NCBI GenBank assembly: GCA_019931105.1
Contig: JAIOUW010000001.1
Span: 1,240,001 to 1,304,000 of the forward strand
Length of the DNA: 64,000 nucleotides
Reading direction: 5' to 3'
Origin: Flavobacteriaceae bacterium NBU2977
GTDB taxonomy: Bacteria > Bacteroidota > Bacteroidia > Flavobacteriales > Flavobacteriaceae
In this document: in pieces, positions 43,281 through 51,453 of the stretch
Position numbering within the stretch: the first letter of the stretch is position 1
How the letters are laid out: each line of letters opens with the position of its first letter
Made by a program: the position numbers and the translations under genes
The notes under the pieces: model-generated
What the model saw: the letters and a program-made list of their open reading frames with translations, nothing else
Databases searched by the model: none
What the model was told of the DNA's origin: nothing

Positions 43281-44069
43281 ATGTGGCAAATAATACTGGA
43301 TTTCATAGTTGTTTTCTTTCTCATTTTTTTATCCCGAATTGCATGGATAATAGGAAAGAAGAAAGAACAGAAACAGATTAGATTATTCTTTAAGTCCATA
43401 TCCATTTTCATATTACTTCACTTATTGGTTTTTCCTTTGATTTATATGAAGCTAATTAATCAAAATGAAAATAGCATTAGGATTGAAAAGAATATTATCT
43501 CATTTGAACGTAATGAAAAAATGAAGCAGGCATTTGAACAAAAAATGGAAATAGAAAATAGATTAATTAAAAAGCATAAACCAGAGTTGACTGACTTTAC
43601 AAACAAGTATTCTAATCAATTATCTCAAATTCCATGGAACTATCTAGATAATAAAAGAATTTTAAAATTTGACTCTTTTATGGTCACAGGAAAAACAATG
43701 CGGCAGGAAATACCTGGAGGACATGATTATAAGGAAATTGAAATTTATGACCATAGTAATATCAAGTTATTGGAACTAAATATTTTCAATGATAAAGAAA
43801 ACCTGTATGATATTATTAAACAATATTTAACAGAACTCGAAATTGATAAAAAGAGAATTAACAAGAAAATAGACGATATCGAAAAAAACAAATTTTGGAA
43901 TTATAGACAAATTTTACCGTATACTTTGAATATATTATTTACAGATAATTTTAATCCACAAAGTCGAATAGCCAACTTTATCTATTTCCTTCATAATATT
44001 GTGGTTCTAGGTTTCTTACTTACAATTATTATTAATTTATTTCAGTTTTATCTACTGAATAATAAATAA
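43281..44069 (+). CDS. AT-rich membrane protein of unknown function
   Basis: 262 residues. Two N-terminal transmembrane helices (IILDFIVVFFLIFLSRIAW and SISIFILLHLLVFPLIYM) and one at the C-terminus (IANFIYFLHNIVVLGFLLTIIINLF), with about 160 soluble, Lys/Glu/Asn-rich residues between. No known domain seen. The codon use (AAA, AAT, ATT, TTA) and base composition are strikingly AT-rich against the neighbours, which suggests acquisition by transfer. It stands alone between brnQ and a gene relic. Confidence 0.65.
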   Translation: MWQIILDFIVVFFLIFLSRIAWIIGKKKEQKQIRLFFKSISIFILLHLLVFPLIYMKLINQNENSIRIEKNIISFERNEKMKQAFEQKMEIENRLIKKHKPELTDFTNKYSNQLSQIPWNYLDNKRILKFDSFMVTGKTMRQEIPGGHDYKEIEIYDHSNIKLLELNIFNDKENLYDIIKQYLTELEIDKKRINKKIDDIEKNKFWNYRQILPYTLNILFTDNFNPQSRIANFIYFLHNIVVLGFLLTIIINLFQFYLLNNK

Positions 44070-44155
44070 AAACCGCTTACAACAAAGAACTGAGTAAAAA
44101 AACAAGTTCTTTTAGTTCAATCTCGATACATTGCTTCAACTATAAGATATTCTAC

Positions 44156-44260
44156 TCAGAGTTTCTCCCCCTTCTTGGAATAAAAATAAAACGAACAGAC
44201 CACCAAAATCAACATTACGAAAGGAAGGTAAGTGCCAATGGCCACACCAATTTCATAGGT
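44156..44260 (-). pseudogene. C-terminal relic of a membrane protein gene
   Basis: The minus strand reads TYEIGVAIGTYLPFVMLILV then VCSFYFYSKKGEKL and a stop at 44156-44158; an in-frame stop at 44261-44263 precedes it and it overlaps the end of xth by 8 bp. One transmembrane segment and a positive tail are seen, without a start codon. It looks like the end of a gene whose 5' part is lost; a very short protein from a non-ATG start is less likely. Confidence 0.4.
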
Positions 44261-45023
44261 CTATCTCCAAACTAATGGGGCAATGATCGCTCCCCATGAT
44301 CTGATCATGGATCTCGGCCGATTTTACCCTGTCCCAAATGGCACGGTCGACCATAAAGTAATCGATACGCCAGCCCGCGTTTCTTAATCTGGCCCCAAAA
44401 CGTTGGCTCCAAAAGGTATATTTATCGAAAGTATCGGGGTGTAGTTCGCGATAGCTGTCCACCACGCCAAGTGTATTAATCAAATGGTCCAGCCCATCAA
44501 TCTCCACTTGCGTGAATCCCGACGTTTTGTTGTAGTTCGGTTTGGGGTTAGCAAGATCGTTCTCGGTATGGGCCACATTAAAATCCCCGGTAATGATCAA
44601 GGGTTTATCCTTCTGCAATTGCAAAAGGTATTGGGTAAAGTCCACATCCCAAATGGCACGGTAGTCGAGCCTTTTTAACCCATTGCCACTATTCGGTACG
44701 TACACATTGACCAAATGGAATTTTTCATATTCGGCGTGGGTGATCCGGCCTTCGGTATCATGTTCGATCTTGCCCATATCACGATCGAATGCAACGGGAC
44801 TTTTCCGTGTCAAAATGCCCGTACCCGAGTATCCTTTTTTTTCGGCGCTATTGGTAAAGATTTCATATTCGGTAATATCCTTTAACGCCTCCTTTACCTG
44901 ATCGTCCTGCGCCTTGGTCTCTTGAATACAGAAAACATCCGCATTAAAGTCGGCCACGACATCTTCAAATCCCTTTTTTACAGTTGCCCTGATTCCATTT
45001 ACGTTCCATGATACCAATTTCAT
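44253..45023 (-). CDS. xth: Exodeoxyribonuclease III
   Basis: 256 residues. AP endonuclease/3'-5' exonuclease of base excision repair, cleaving 5' to abasic sites and removing 3' blocks. Motifs of the ExoIII/APE1 family: LVSWNVNGIRATVKKGF (Asn 7), VFCIQETKAQDDQV (Glu metal ligand about residue 35), LVNVYVPNSGNGLKRLDYR, ITGDFNVAHTENDLANP (about 146-162), and the catalytic Asp-His in IMGSDHCPISLEIDL at the end. Length fits the shorter ExoA type. Confidence 0.96.
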   Translation of the reverse strand: MKLVSWNVNGIRATVKKGFEDVVADFNADVFCIQETKAQDDQVKEALKDITEYEIFTNSAEKKGYSGTGILTRKSPVAFDRDMGKIEHDTEGRITHAEYEKFHLVNVYVPNSGNGLKRLDYRAIWDVDFTQYLLQLQKDKPLIITGDFNVAHTENDLANPKPNYNKTSGFTQVEIDGLDHLINTLGVVDSYRELHPDTFDKYTFWSQRFGARLRNAGWRIDYFMVDRAIWDRVKSAEIHDQIMGSDHCPISLEIDL

Positions 45024-45113
45024 AACCTAATCTTTTTTAGTAGTACAACGTGAGTTCAATTTAAGACTTGACATTTTTATGTTCAAAAATCCATAAAATA
45101 AGTACGTGTTCCC

Positions 45114-45175
45114 TCGAGCGCAGTCGAGAGGTAGGTAAAATCCGATACTAAAATTAAGGTCTCGACTGCGCTCGA
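45114..45175. repeat. Perfect 16-bp inverted repeat, REP-like element
   Basis: TCGAGCGCAGTCGAGA (45114-45129) and TCTCGACTGCGCTCGA (45160-45175) are exact reverse complements, 30 nt apart, in the 373-bp stretch between xth and pepP. The rest of 45024-45396 holds no gene I can see. Elements with a CTCGACTGCGCTCGA core are dispersed in many flavobacterial genomes; a weaker copy is at 32285-32304. Confidence 0.75.
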
Positions 45176-45379
45176 CCTGACATTCAACCATAAAAAATTA
45201 AAAATCGGCATATAATATTGAAAAGCAAAGCTATATCGAGCTCACGTTAAAATATACTTTCCTTTTTATTATTCTTCGACACCTCGATTACTGTTGCCGT
45301 ATTTTCACAAAATTCCCTAGTGAAATCACCTTAACAGAAAAACAATGGTCAAAATCACATTTTCCGTCCGGGTCAGAGT

Positions 45380-45407
45380 CCCCCCTTTTTGGGGAGTTAG
45401 AGGGGGC
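45380..45407. repeat. C-rich REP-like element supplying the pepP stop codon
   Basis: On the minus strand the element reads AGCCCCCTCTAACTCCCC followed by A5 and G6. The pepP frame runs into it as AGC CCC CTC TAA, so the last three residues (SPL) and the stop come from the repeat. It is a relative of the element inside brnQ at 43032-43068. Confidence 0.6.
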
Positions 45408-46695
45408 TTTGCATCAACGTCTCGATCTCTTCGATCTCGATGGGAATATTGCCCATCAAGTTAAAGGGCTCGCCGGTCGACTGAATGACCACATCATCTT
45501 CCAAACGAACACCCATTTGCTCACCGGGAATATAAATGCCCGGTTCTACGGTAAAGACCATGTTCGCCTTCATCGGGGTCTTGAGCTCGCCGTAATCGTG
45601 CGTATCCAAACCGATATGGTGGCTGGTACCGTGCATAAAGTATTTTTTATAGGCGGGCCATTCGGGATTCTCATTTTGAACGTCGGCCTTGTCGAGAAGC
45701 CCCAAGCCCAAAAGTTCAGAAGTCATGATCTTGCCACATTCTTTGTGATATTCGGCCCAAATGGTACCGGGCACCAACATTTTCGTGGCCTCGTTCTTGA
45801 CCCGAAGCACTGCTTCGTAGACTTCTTTTTGACGCTTGGTAAATTTTCCGTTCACAGGAATCGTTCGCGTAAGATCGCTTGAATAATTGGCGTACTCCGC
45901 AGCGACATCCATCAAGATCATGTCGCCATCCTTACATTGTTGGTTGTTCTCGATATAGTGCAGCACGTTGGCATTGTTGCCCGAGGCAATGATCGGGGTA
46001 TAGGCAAAGCCTTTTGAGCGGTTGCGCACAAACTCATGAAGCAGTTCGGCTTCGATCTCGTATTCCCAAACTCCGGGTTTCACAAAGTTCAACAATCTGC
46101 GAAATCCTTTTTCGGTAATGTCGCAGGCTTTTTGCATTAACTTGATTTCCTCTGGCTCCTTGACCCCACGGATCTGCTGCAAAATCGGATTGCTCTTGGC
46201 CACGCTATGCGCGGGATAATCTTTTTTGACCTTTTCGATAAAACGTGCCTCGCGGGTCTGGGTCACGACCGATTGCCGATAGTGTTCGTTGGTATTCAAA
46301 TAGATCGTTTCGGCCTCGGTCATAAGGTCGAAGAAAATCTTATCGAAGTTGGAAAGCCAGTGTACAGTCTCGATGCCCGAGACCTCGGTCGCTTTTTCCT
46401 TGGTCAGCTTTGCGCCTTCCCAAACGGCGATATGTTCATTGGTCTCGCGAACGAATAATATTTCCCGATGTTTTTTATCCATGGCATCCGGAAACAAAAC
46501 CAATATCGTTTCTTCCTGATCGGCACCGCTCAAATAAAAAATATCGCGATGTTGCTGAAAGGGCATCGTACTATCGGCACTTATGGGGTAAATATCGTTC
46601 GAATTGAAGATCGCAATGCTTTTGGGGGCCATTTGCGCCATAAACTTTTTACGGTTCTTCTTGAAAAGGGAATTCTGAATTTGTTCGTATTTCAT
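45397..46695 (-). CDS. pepP: Xaa-Pro aminopeptidase (aminopeptidase P family)
   Basis: 432 residues. Two-metal peptidase of the M24B family that releases N-terminal residues before proline. N-terminal AMP_N domain (about 1-150) with NDIYPISADSTMPFQQHRDIFYLSGADQEE; catalytic pita-bread domain with DMILMDVAAEYANYSSDLTRTIPVNGKF (the two Asp ligands about 265 and 276), MHGTSHHIGLDTHDYGE (His), VFTVEPGIYIPGEQMGVRLEDDVVI (Glu ligands). The last residues and the stop lie in a REP-like repeat, so the original C-terminus has been replaced. It is divergent from the BNR gene. Confidence 0.95.
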   Translation of the reverse strand: MKYEQIQNSLFKKNRKKFMAQMAPKSIAIFNSNDIYPISADSTMPFQQHRDIFYLSGADQEETILVLFPDAMDKKHREILFVRETNEHIAVWEGAKLTKEKATEVSGIETVHWLSNFDKIFFDLMTEAETIYLNTNEHYRQSVVTQTREARFIEKVKKDYPAHSVAKSNPILQQIRGVKEPEEIKLMQKACDITEKGFRRLLNFVKPGVWEYEIEAELLHEFVRNRSKGFAYTPIIASGNNANVLHYIENNQQCKDGDMILMDVAAEYANYSSDLTRTIPVNGKFTKRQKEVYEAVLRVKNEATKMLVPGTIWAEYHKECGKIMTSELLGLGLLDKADVQNENPEWPAYKKYFMHGTSHHIGLDTHDYGELKTPMKANMVFTVEPGIYIPGEQMGVRLEDDVVIQSTGEPFNLMGNIPIEIEEIETLMQSPL

Positions 46696-46803
46696 TATTA
46701 TCTGATTTGTTGCCTAAATGTAAGAATAACCTATAATTTCAGGTCGATCGACGCATAACTATTTTGTAAATTTAGGAGCTATTCAAATAATCTAAGGAAC
46801 ACT

Positions 46804-49800
46804 ATGCGGATAAAACTTCGTTTCATTGCCTTGCTTCTGTGCATTCCCCTTTCCCTTGCCTCACAAACCGACCCTTCCATCTTTGAAAACCTGAAATTCC
46901 GTTTTATCGGCCCTGAAGGAAATCGCACCATTGCCGTTGCCGGAGTGTCGGGCGACCCCATGGTCAACTATATCGGGGCGGCCTCTGGCGGACTTTGGAA
47001 AACGACTGATGGCGGACTCAATTGGAATCCCATTTTTGATGATCAGGATGTTTCCTCGATCGGTTCGGTGGCGATTACTCCTACCAACCCTGATATTGTC
47101 TGGGTCGGTACCGGAGAGACCTTTGTAATTCGCCCGGCACATGCCATGGGTGACGGCATCTATAGATCCGAGGATGCCGGAAAGACTTGGAAAAATATGG
47201 GGCTCGAAAAGACGGGGCGGATCGGGCGGATCATCGTGCATCCTACGAATCCAGATATCGTCTATGCCGCGGCCCTTGGCCATACCTACGGGCCTCAACA
47301 AGAACGAGGGGTATATAAGACCACCGATGGCGGCAAGACCTGGAAGCGCATCTTTTTCGTGGATGAGAATACCGGTGCGGCCGAGCTGGCCATCGACCCT
47401 AAAAATCCCGAACGCCTTTTGGTCGGCATGTGGTCGATCCATATCAATTCATGGGGGCTGAACAGCGGCGGCCCCGGTGGCGGGGTCTATCGCACGACCG
47501 ATGGGGGCGAGACCTGGGAGCCCCTTTCTAAATATGGTCTCCCCGGAGGTAAGGACAATCCGGTCGGAAAAACGGCCGTCGCCATTTCATACTCCGAACC
47601 CGACGTTGTTTATGCCCTGTTCGAGATTGAAAGTCCGGCATTATATCGTTCCGAAGATTTTGGGAACTCTTGGGCCTTGCAGACCCGCAACCACGACATC
47701 GGGGAACGGGCCCCATACTATATTCGCATGGCCGTTTCACCGAGCGACCCGAACGAACTTTATTTTGCCAACGTAAAGTTCAGTACCTCTAAAGATGGTG
47801 GCAAGACCATCAAAGGCGGATATAGTGCCGGAGGCGACAATCACGATATTTGGTTGGATCCCACCAATGCCGACCGTATGATGGTGGCCCATGACGGCGG
47901 TGCAAGTATTACCTTGAACCATGGCAAAAGTTTTCAGCGAATTGTATTGCCCATCGCACAGATGTACCATGTTGCCGTCGATGACCGAATACCGTATAAC
48001 GTCTACGGAAACCGCCAAGATGGCTATTCGTACAAAGGCCCGAGCAATAGCCGGCAAGGTTATATTCCCCTTGGGCTTTGGTCGGATGTAGGCGGATGCG
48101 AAAGCGGTTTTGCCCAACCCGATCCTTTTGACAACGATATCGTTTGGTCGGGATGTTACGACGGCGGACTGGAACGCTTCAATGCCAGAACAGGCCATGC
48201 CCGCGAGGTACGTGTATGGCCCGAAGCGGCCTACGGTTGGGAACCCGGAAAACTGAAATACCGATGGCACTGGAACTTTCCTTTGGCTTTTTCGCCCCAT
48301 ACCAAACATCGGGTCTATGTGGGGAGCCAATTTGTGCACAAAAGTGATGACGACGGACAAAGTTGGCAGGTCATCAGTCCGGATCTGACCCTTAACGAAA
48401 AAACGCATCAACAAAGCTCAGGCGGTATCGCCATTGACAATCTGATGACCTTTGATGGATCCGTGCTCTTCAGTATCGTGGAATCTCCACTGGAATCCGG
48501 ACTTATATGGACGGGCAGCAATGACGGGCAGGTGCAATTGACACGTGATGGCGGCGCAAATTGGACGAACGTTACCCAGAACATTCTCGATCTGCCAAAA
48601 TGGGGCACGATTGCCAATATCGAAGTTTCCAGATATAAAAAGGGAACTGCTTATATCTCGGTAGACCTGCATCAAATGGGCGACTTTGACCCCTATGTTT
48701 ATAAGACGGCGAATTATGGACAAAGTTGGAAATTGATTTCGGAAACAGTTCCAAAATCGGTACACAGCTTTGCCCACGTCATCAAGGAAGACCCGAAAAG
48801 GGAGGGCATGCTCTATCTCGGTGTTGATAATGGAATCTATTTTACAACAGACGACGGCGAAAGTTGGATGCGCCTGAAAAACAACCTCCCCCCCGCACCG
48901 GTATATTGGCTCGAGATCCAGGAAAGGTTTGACGATTTAGTCGTGGGTACTTATGGCAGGGGCTACTACATCTTGGACAATATTTCTCCCTTGCGCGAAT
49001 ATGACCTTGAGGCCAAAGGTAATGAGGCGCATCTTTTCAGCCTTCGGCCCGCCTACCGTTTTCAAAATGTTCAAAGTATCAAGACCGACGGCCCAAGCAT
49101 GAACTCAGGAAGAAATCCCGACTATGGGGCCGAAATCAATTATTATTTAAAGGACAGTACCGATCAGAAAATAGAAATACAGATTTTGACCCCAGAGAAT
49201 GAAGTTGTGCGAACCATGGAGGGAAAGAACAAACCCGGTGTCAATCGCGTCATGTGGGACCTGCGCTATGAACCTACCTTTAAGCCGAAGTTGCAGACCG
49301 CCCCCCCAGGAAGACCTTGGGTACAACTTAATGGCGAAGGCTGGCGCCCTTTGGTCACTTGGGACCTCGATCTGATGCGAGGTCAATACGGGCCAAAAGT
49401 GGTTCCTGATAGCTATAAAGTCAAATTGGTCATCGGGGAAGAAGAATATGTCAGGGAGGTCGAAGTACTGAAAGACCCGACGACCGAGGGCACTTTGGAA
49501 GACATAAAAAAACAGGTCGCCTTTTCGTTGGAACTGCGCGATGCCATGAACCTTGCCGTTACCATGATAAACGATATCGAGGAGATCCGGGCCGAACTTG
49601 AAACGCTTATCCCTAAATTAAAAAACAAATCGGATGTCGAAAAAGCAGATGAACTTCGGGTTTTGGCGGAATCAATTGCAGGCTCTCTATATGACATCCA
49701 TTTGACGGGTGCGCGGGAAGATGCCTTTAGGTCACCGATGAAACTCTATGGGAGGTTAAGCGCCCTTGCCAGCGATATAACTGGAAACGGCATTGATTTC

Positions 49801-49965
49801 AAACCCACCGACCAACAACGGGAAGTATATGCAATTTTTAATAAGCGGTTGGAAGATGTGGACAAGAAGTTCAAAAAATTCATGGGCGTAGAGGTAAAAA
49901 AATTGAATGCCCAACTTAAAAAGAGCGAATTTCAAATAAAACTGGATAAAAAAATCAAATCATAA
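46804..49965 (+). CDS. BNR/sortilin-like beta-propeller protein, exported
   Basis: 1053 residues with signal peptide MRIKLRFIALLLCIPLSLAS. Many BNR/Asp-box repeats of the S-x-D-x-G-x-x-W type: GGLWKTTDGGLNWNP, GIYRSEDAGKTWKNMG, GVYKTTDGGKTWKRI, ALYRSEDFGNSWALQ, KSDDDGQSWQVISPD, YFTTDDGESWMRLKN. They predict two seven-bladed propellers (about residues 25-740), like the VPS10/sortilin type. The C-terminal 300 residues contain a beta domain (VRTMEGKNKPGVNRVMWDLRY) and a helical tail. Such proteins are abundant in Bacteroidetes; function unknown. Its neighbours are two M28 peptidases on the same strand, suggesting a peptide-degrading unit. Confidence 0.88.
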   Translation: MRIKLRFIALLLCIPLSLASQTDPSIFENLKFRFIGPEGNRTIAVAGVSGDPMVNYIGAASGGLWKTTDGGLNWNPIFDDQDVSSIGSVAITPTNPDIVWVGTGETFVIRPAHAMGDGIYRSEDAGKTWKNMGLEKTGRIGRIIVHPTNPDIVYAAALGHTYGPQQERGVYKTTDGGKTWKRIFFVDENTGAAELAIDPKNPERLLVGMWSIHINSWGLNSGGPGGGVYRTTDGGETWEPLSKYGLPGGKDNPVGKTAVAISYSEPDVVYALFEIESPALYRSEDFGNSWALQTRNHDIGERAPYYIRMAVSPSDPNELYFANVKFSTSKDGGKTIKGGYSAGGDNHDIWLDPTNADRMMVAHDGGASITLNHGKSFQRIVLPIAQMYHVAVDDRIPYNVYGNRQDGYSYKGPSNSRQGYIPLGLWSDVGGCESGFAQPDPFDNDIVWSGCYDGGLERFNARTGHAREVRVWPEAAYGWEPGKLKYRWHWNFPLAFSPHTKHRVYVGSQFVHKSDDDGQSWQVISPDLTLNEKTHQQSSGGIAIDNLMTFDGSVLFSIVESPLESGLIWTGSNDGQVQLTRDGGANWTNVTQNILDLPKWGTIANIEVSRYKKGTAYISVDLHQMGDFDPYVYKTANYGQSWKLISETVPKSVHSFAHVIKEDPKREGMLYLGVDNGIYFTTDDGESWMRLKNNLPPAPVYWLEIQERFDDLVVGTYGRGYYILDNISPLREYDLEAKGNEAHLFSLRPAYRFQNVQSIKTDGPSMNSGRNPDYGAEINYYLKDSTDQKIEIQILTPENEVVRTMEGKNKPGVNRVMWDLRYEPTFKPKLQTAPPGRPWVQLNGEGWRPLVTWDLDLMRGQYGPKVVPDSYKVKLVIGEEEYVREVEVLKDPTTEGTLEDIKKQVAFSLELRDAMNLAVTMINDIEEIRAELETLIPKLKNKSDVEKADELRVLAESIAGSLYDIHLTGAREDAFRSPMKLYGRLSALASDITGNGIDFKPTDQQREVYAIFNKRLEDVDKKFKKFMGVEVKKLNAQLKKSEFQIKLDKKIKS

Positions 49966-49980
49966 ACTATTGAATTAAAT

Positions 49981-51432
49981 ATGAAAAGAATCACACCTTT
50001 TATAATCGCATTGTTACTTGTATTTTCTTGCACCGAAACTAAAAAAGAAGAGACCCGAGCCGAACTCTTTGCAAGGCTCGATGCAGAGATTAAACAAAAT
50101 TCAAAGGCATACACCACATTGGAAGAAGCCACAAAAACCATCGGCCATCGTTTGACAGGCTCCGAAAACGGGGCCAAGGCCGAGGAATATACCTATAACA
50201 AGTTCAAGGAATACGGTTTTGAGGATGTTGCCTTCCAAACTTTTGAGGTCGAAGCCTGGGCACGGGATCAGGTGGCGCTCAAAATCAATGATGAGGATGT
50301 TAAAGTGGTTACTTTGGGCCATTCTCCCGTGGAAGCAAGTGTTACCGGCGAAATTGTCGATATGGGCAATGGATTGGAAGTGGATTATCAAAACAGTCCA
50401 GATGCGGTGAAAGGTAAGATATCACTGGTCTACATTGGTATTCTGGAAGGAAGTGAAGAAGGACTTACCAATTTGCACCGAAGCGAAAAAACCGCCTTGG
50501 CCATCAAATACGGCGCAATCGGCATTATCATCATCAACCAAGTCGACAATGGCGTTCTGTTGACGGGCACCGCATCGGTAACCGGGGAATTGATTCCGAT
50601 TCCTGCGGTCTGTATCGGCAAGGAAGACGGAATGGCTTTAAAAGAGTCGCTAAAAAATGGCAAAGCTACAGCCGATATCGAAATGACCAATAAGAGCGAC
50701 ATGATCAAGGCAAGAAACGTTATCGCTACCTTGAAAGGAAGCGAATTGCCCGATGAGGTAATCGTTATCGGAGGGCATTTAGATTCTTGGGATCTGGCAA
50801 CGGGAGCTATCGATAACGGTATCGGTTCGTTTGCGGTACTCGATATCGCAAGAGCTTTCAAAGCGAATAACCTAAGCCCCAAACGAACCATAAAATTTAT
50901 GATGTTCATGGGTGAGGAGCAAGGACTTTTGGGGTCTAAACATTTTGTCAATGAGGCCATCAAAAACGGAACCATTGACAATATAAAGTATATGATGAAC
51001 CTTGATATGTCGGGCAATCCTATCGGGATGAACGCAGGCGGAAAATTGGATGATGAAGCCTTTTTCAAATCTTTGGGCGAGGCCATACAAATGCAGGATA
51101 CTATCTACAAAAACGATTTTTCAAACCGATCCGGTCTGCATAGCGACCACCAGCCTTTTATGCTTGAAGGCGTACCCATATTATCGGTACATAGCAACCT
51201 TGATCGTTCCATTTATGGGTGTTACCATTCCGATTGTGATGATTTTGATCTGGTCAACAAAGAACATATTACCAACACGGCCCGTTTTGGTACCATGATG
51301 CTTTATGGCCTCGCCAATGCGGATAAACTTCCCGCAACCAAAATGGATAGTGAGACTACCAAGGAATTCATGATCAAGAACAATCTTAAGGAAAAGCTGA
51401 TCATCGGAAATGACTGGAAGTGGGACCAATAA
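49981..51432 (+). CDS. M28-family zinc peptidase lipoprotein
   Basis: 483 residues; MKRITPFIIALLLVFSC is a lipoprotein signal (Cys 17). A PA domain (about 125-235) is inserted before the catalytic part. Metal and catalytic residues of M28 are visible: IVIGGHLDSWDLATGAIDNGIGS (His and Asp), FMMFMGEEQGLLGSKHF (catalytic Glu), MMNLDMSGNP (Asp) and LHSDHQPFMLEGVPILS with a C-terminal His in YGCYHSDCDDFD. It resembles carboxypeptidase Q/aminopeptidase types. Starts 15 bp after the BNR gene, so probably cotranscribed. Confidence 0.93.
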   Translation: MKRITPFIIALLLVFSCTETKKEETRAELFARLDAEIKQNSKAYTTLEEATKTIGHRLTGSENGAKAEEYTYNKFKEYGFEDVAFQTFEVEAWARDQVALKINDEDVKVVTLGHSPVEASVTGEIVDMGNGLEVDYQNSPDAVKGKISLVYIGILEGSEEGLTNLHRSEKTALAIKYGAIGIIIINQVDNGVLLTGTASVTGELIPIPAVCIGKEDGMALKESLKNGKATADIEMTNKSDMIKARNVIATLKGSELPDEVIVIGGHLDSWDLATGAIDNGIGSFAVLDIARAFKANNLSPKRTIKFMMFMGEEQGLLGSKHFVNEAIKNGTIDNIKYMMNLDMSGNPIGMNAGGKLDDEAFFKSLGEAIQMQDTIYKNDFSNRSGLHSDHQPFMLEGVPILSVHSNLDRSIYGCYHSDCDDFDLVNKEHITNTARFGTMMLYGLANADKLPATKMDSETTKEFMIKNNLKEKLIIGNDWKWDQ

Positions 51433-51453
51433 AATCATGAAATTCCAAATGGC

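Noticed and set aside
47737-48414. 225-codon minus-strand frame
   Set aside because: It lies wholly opposite the BNR-repeat gene and has no recognisable features.
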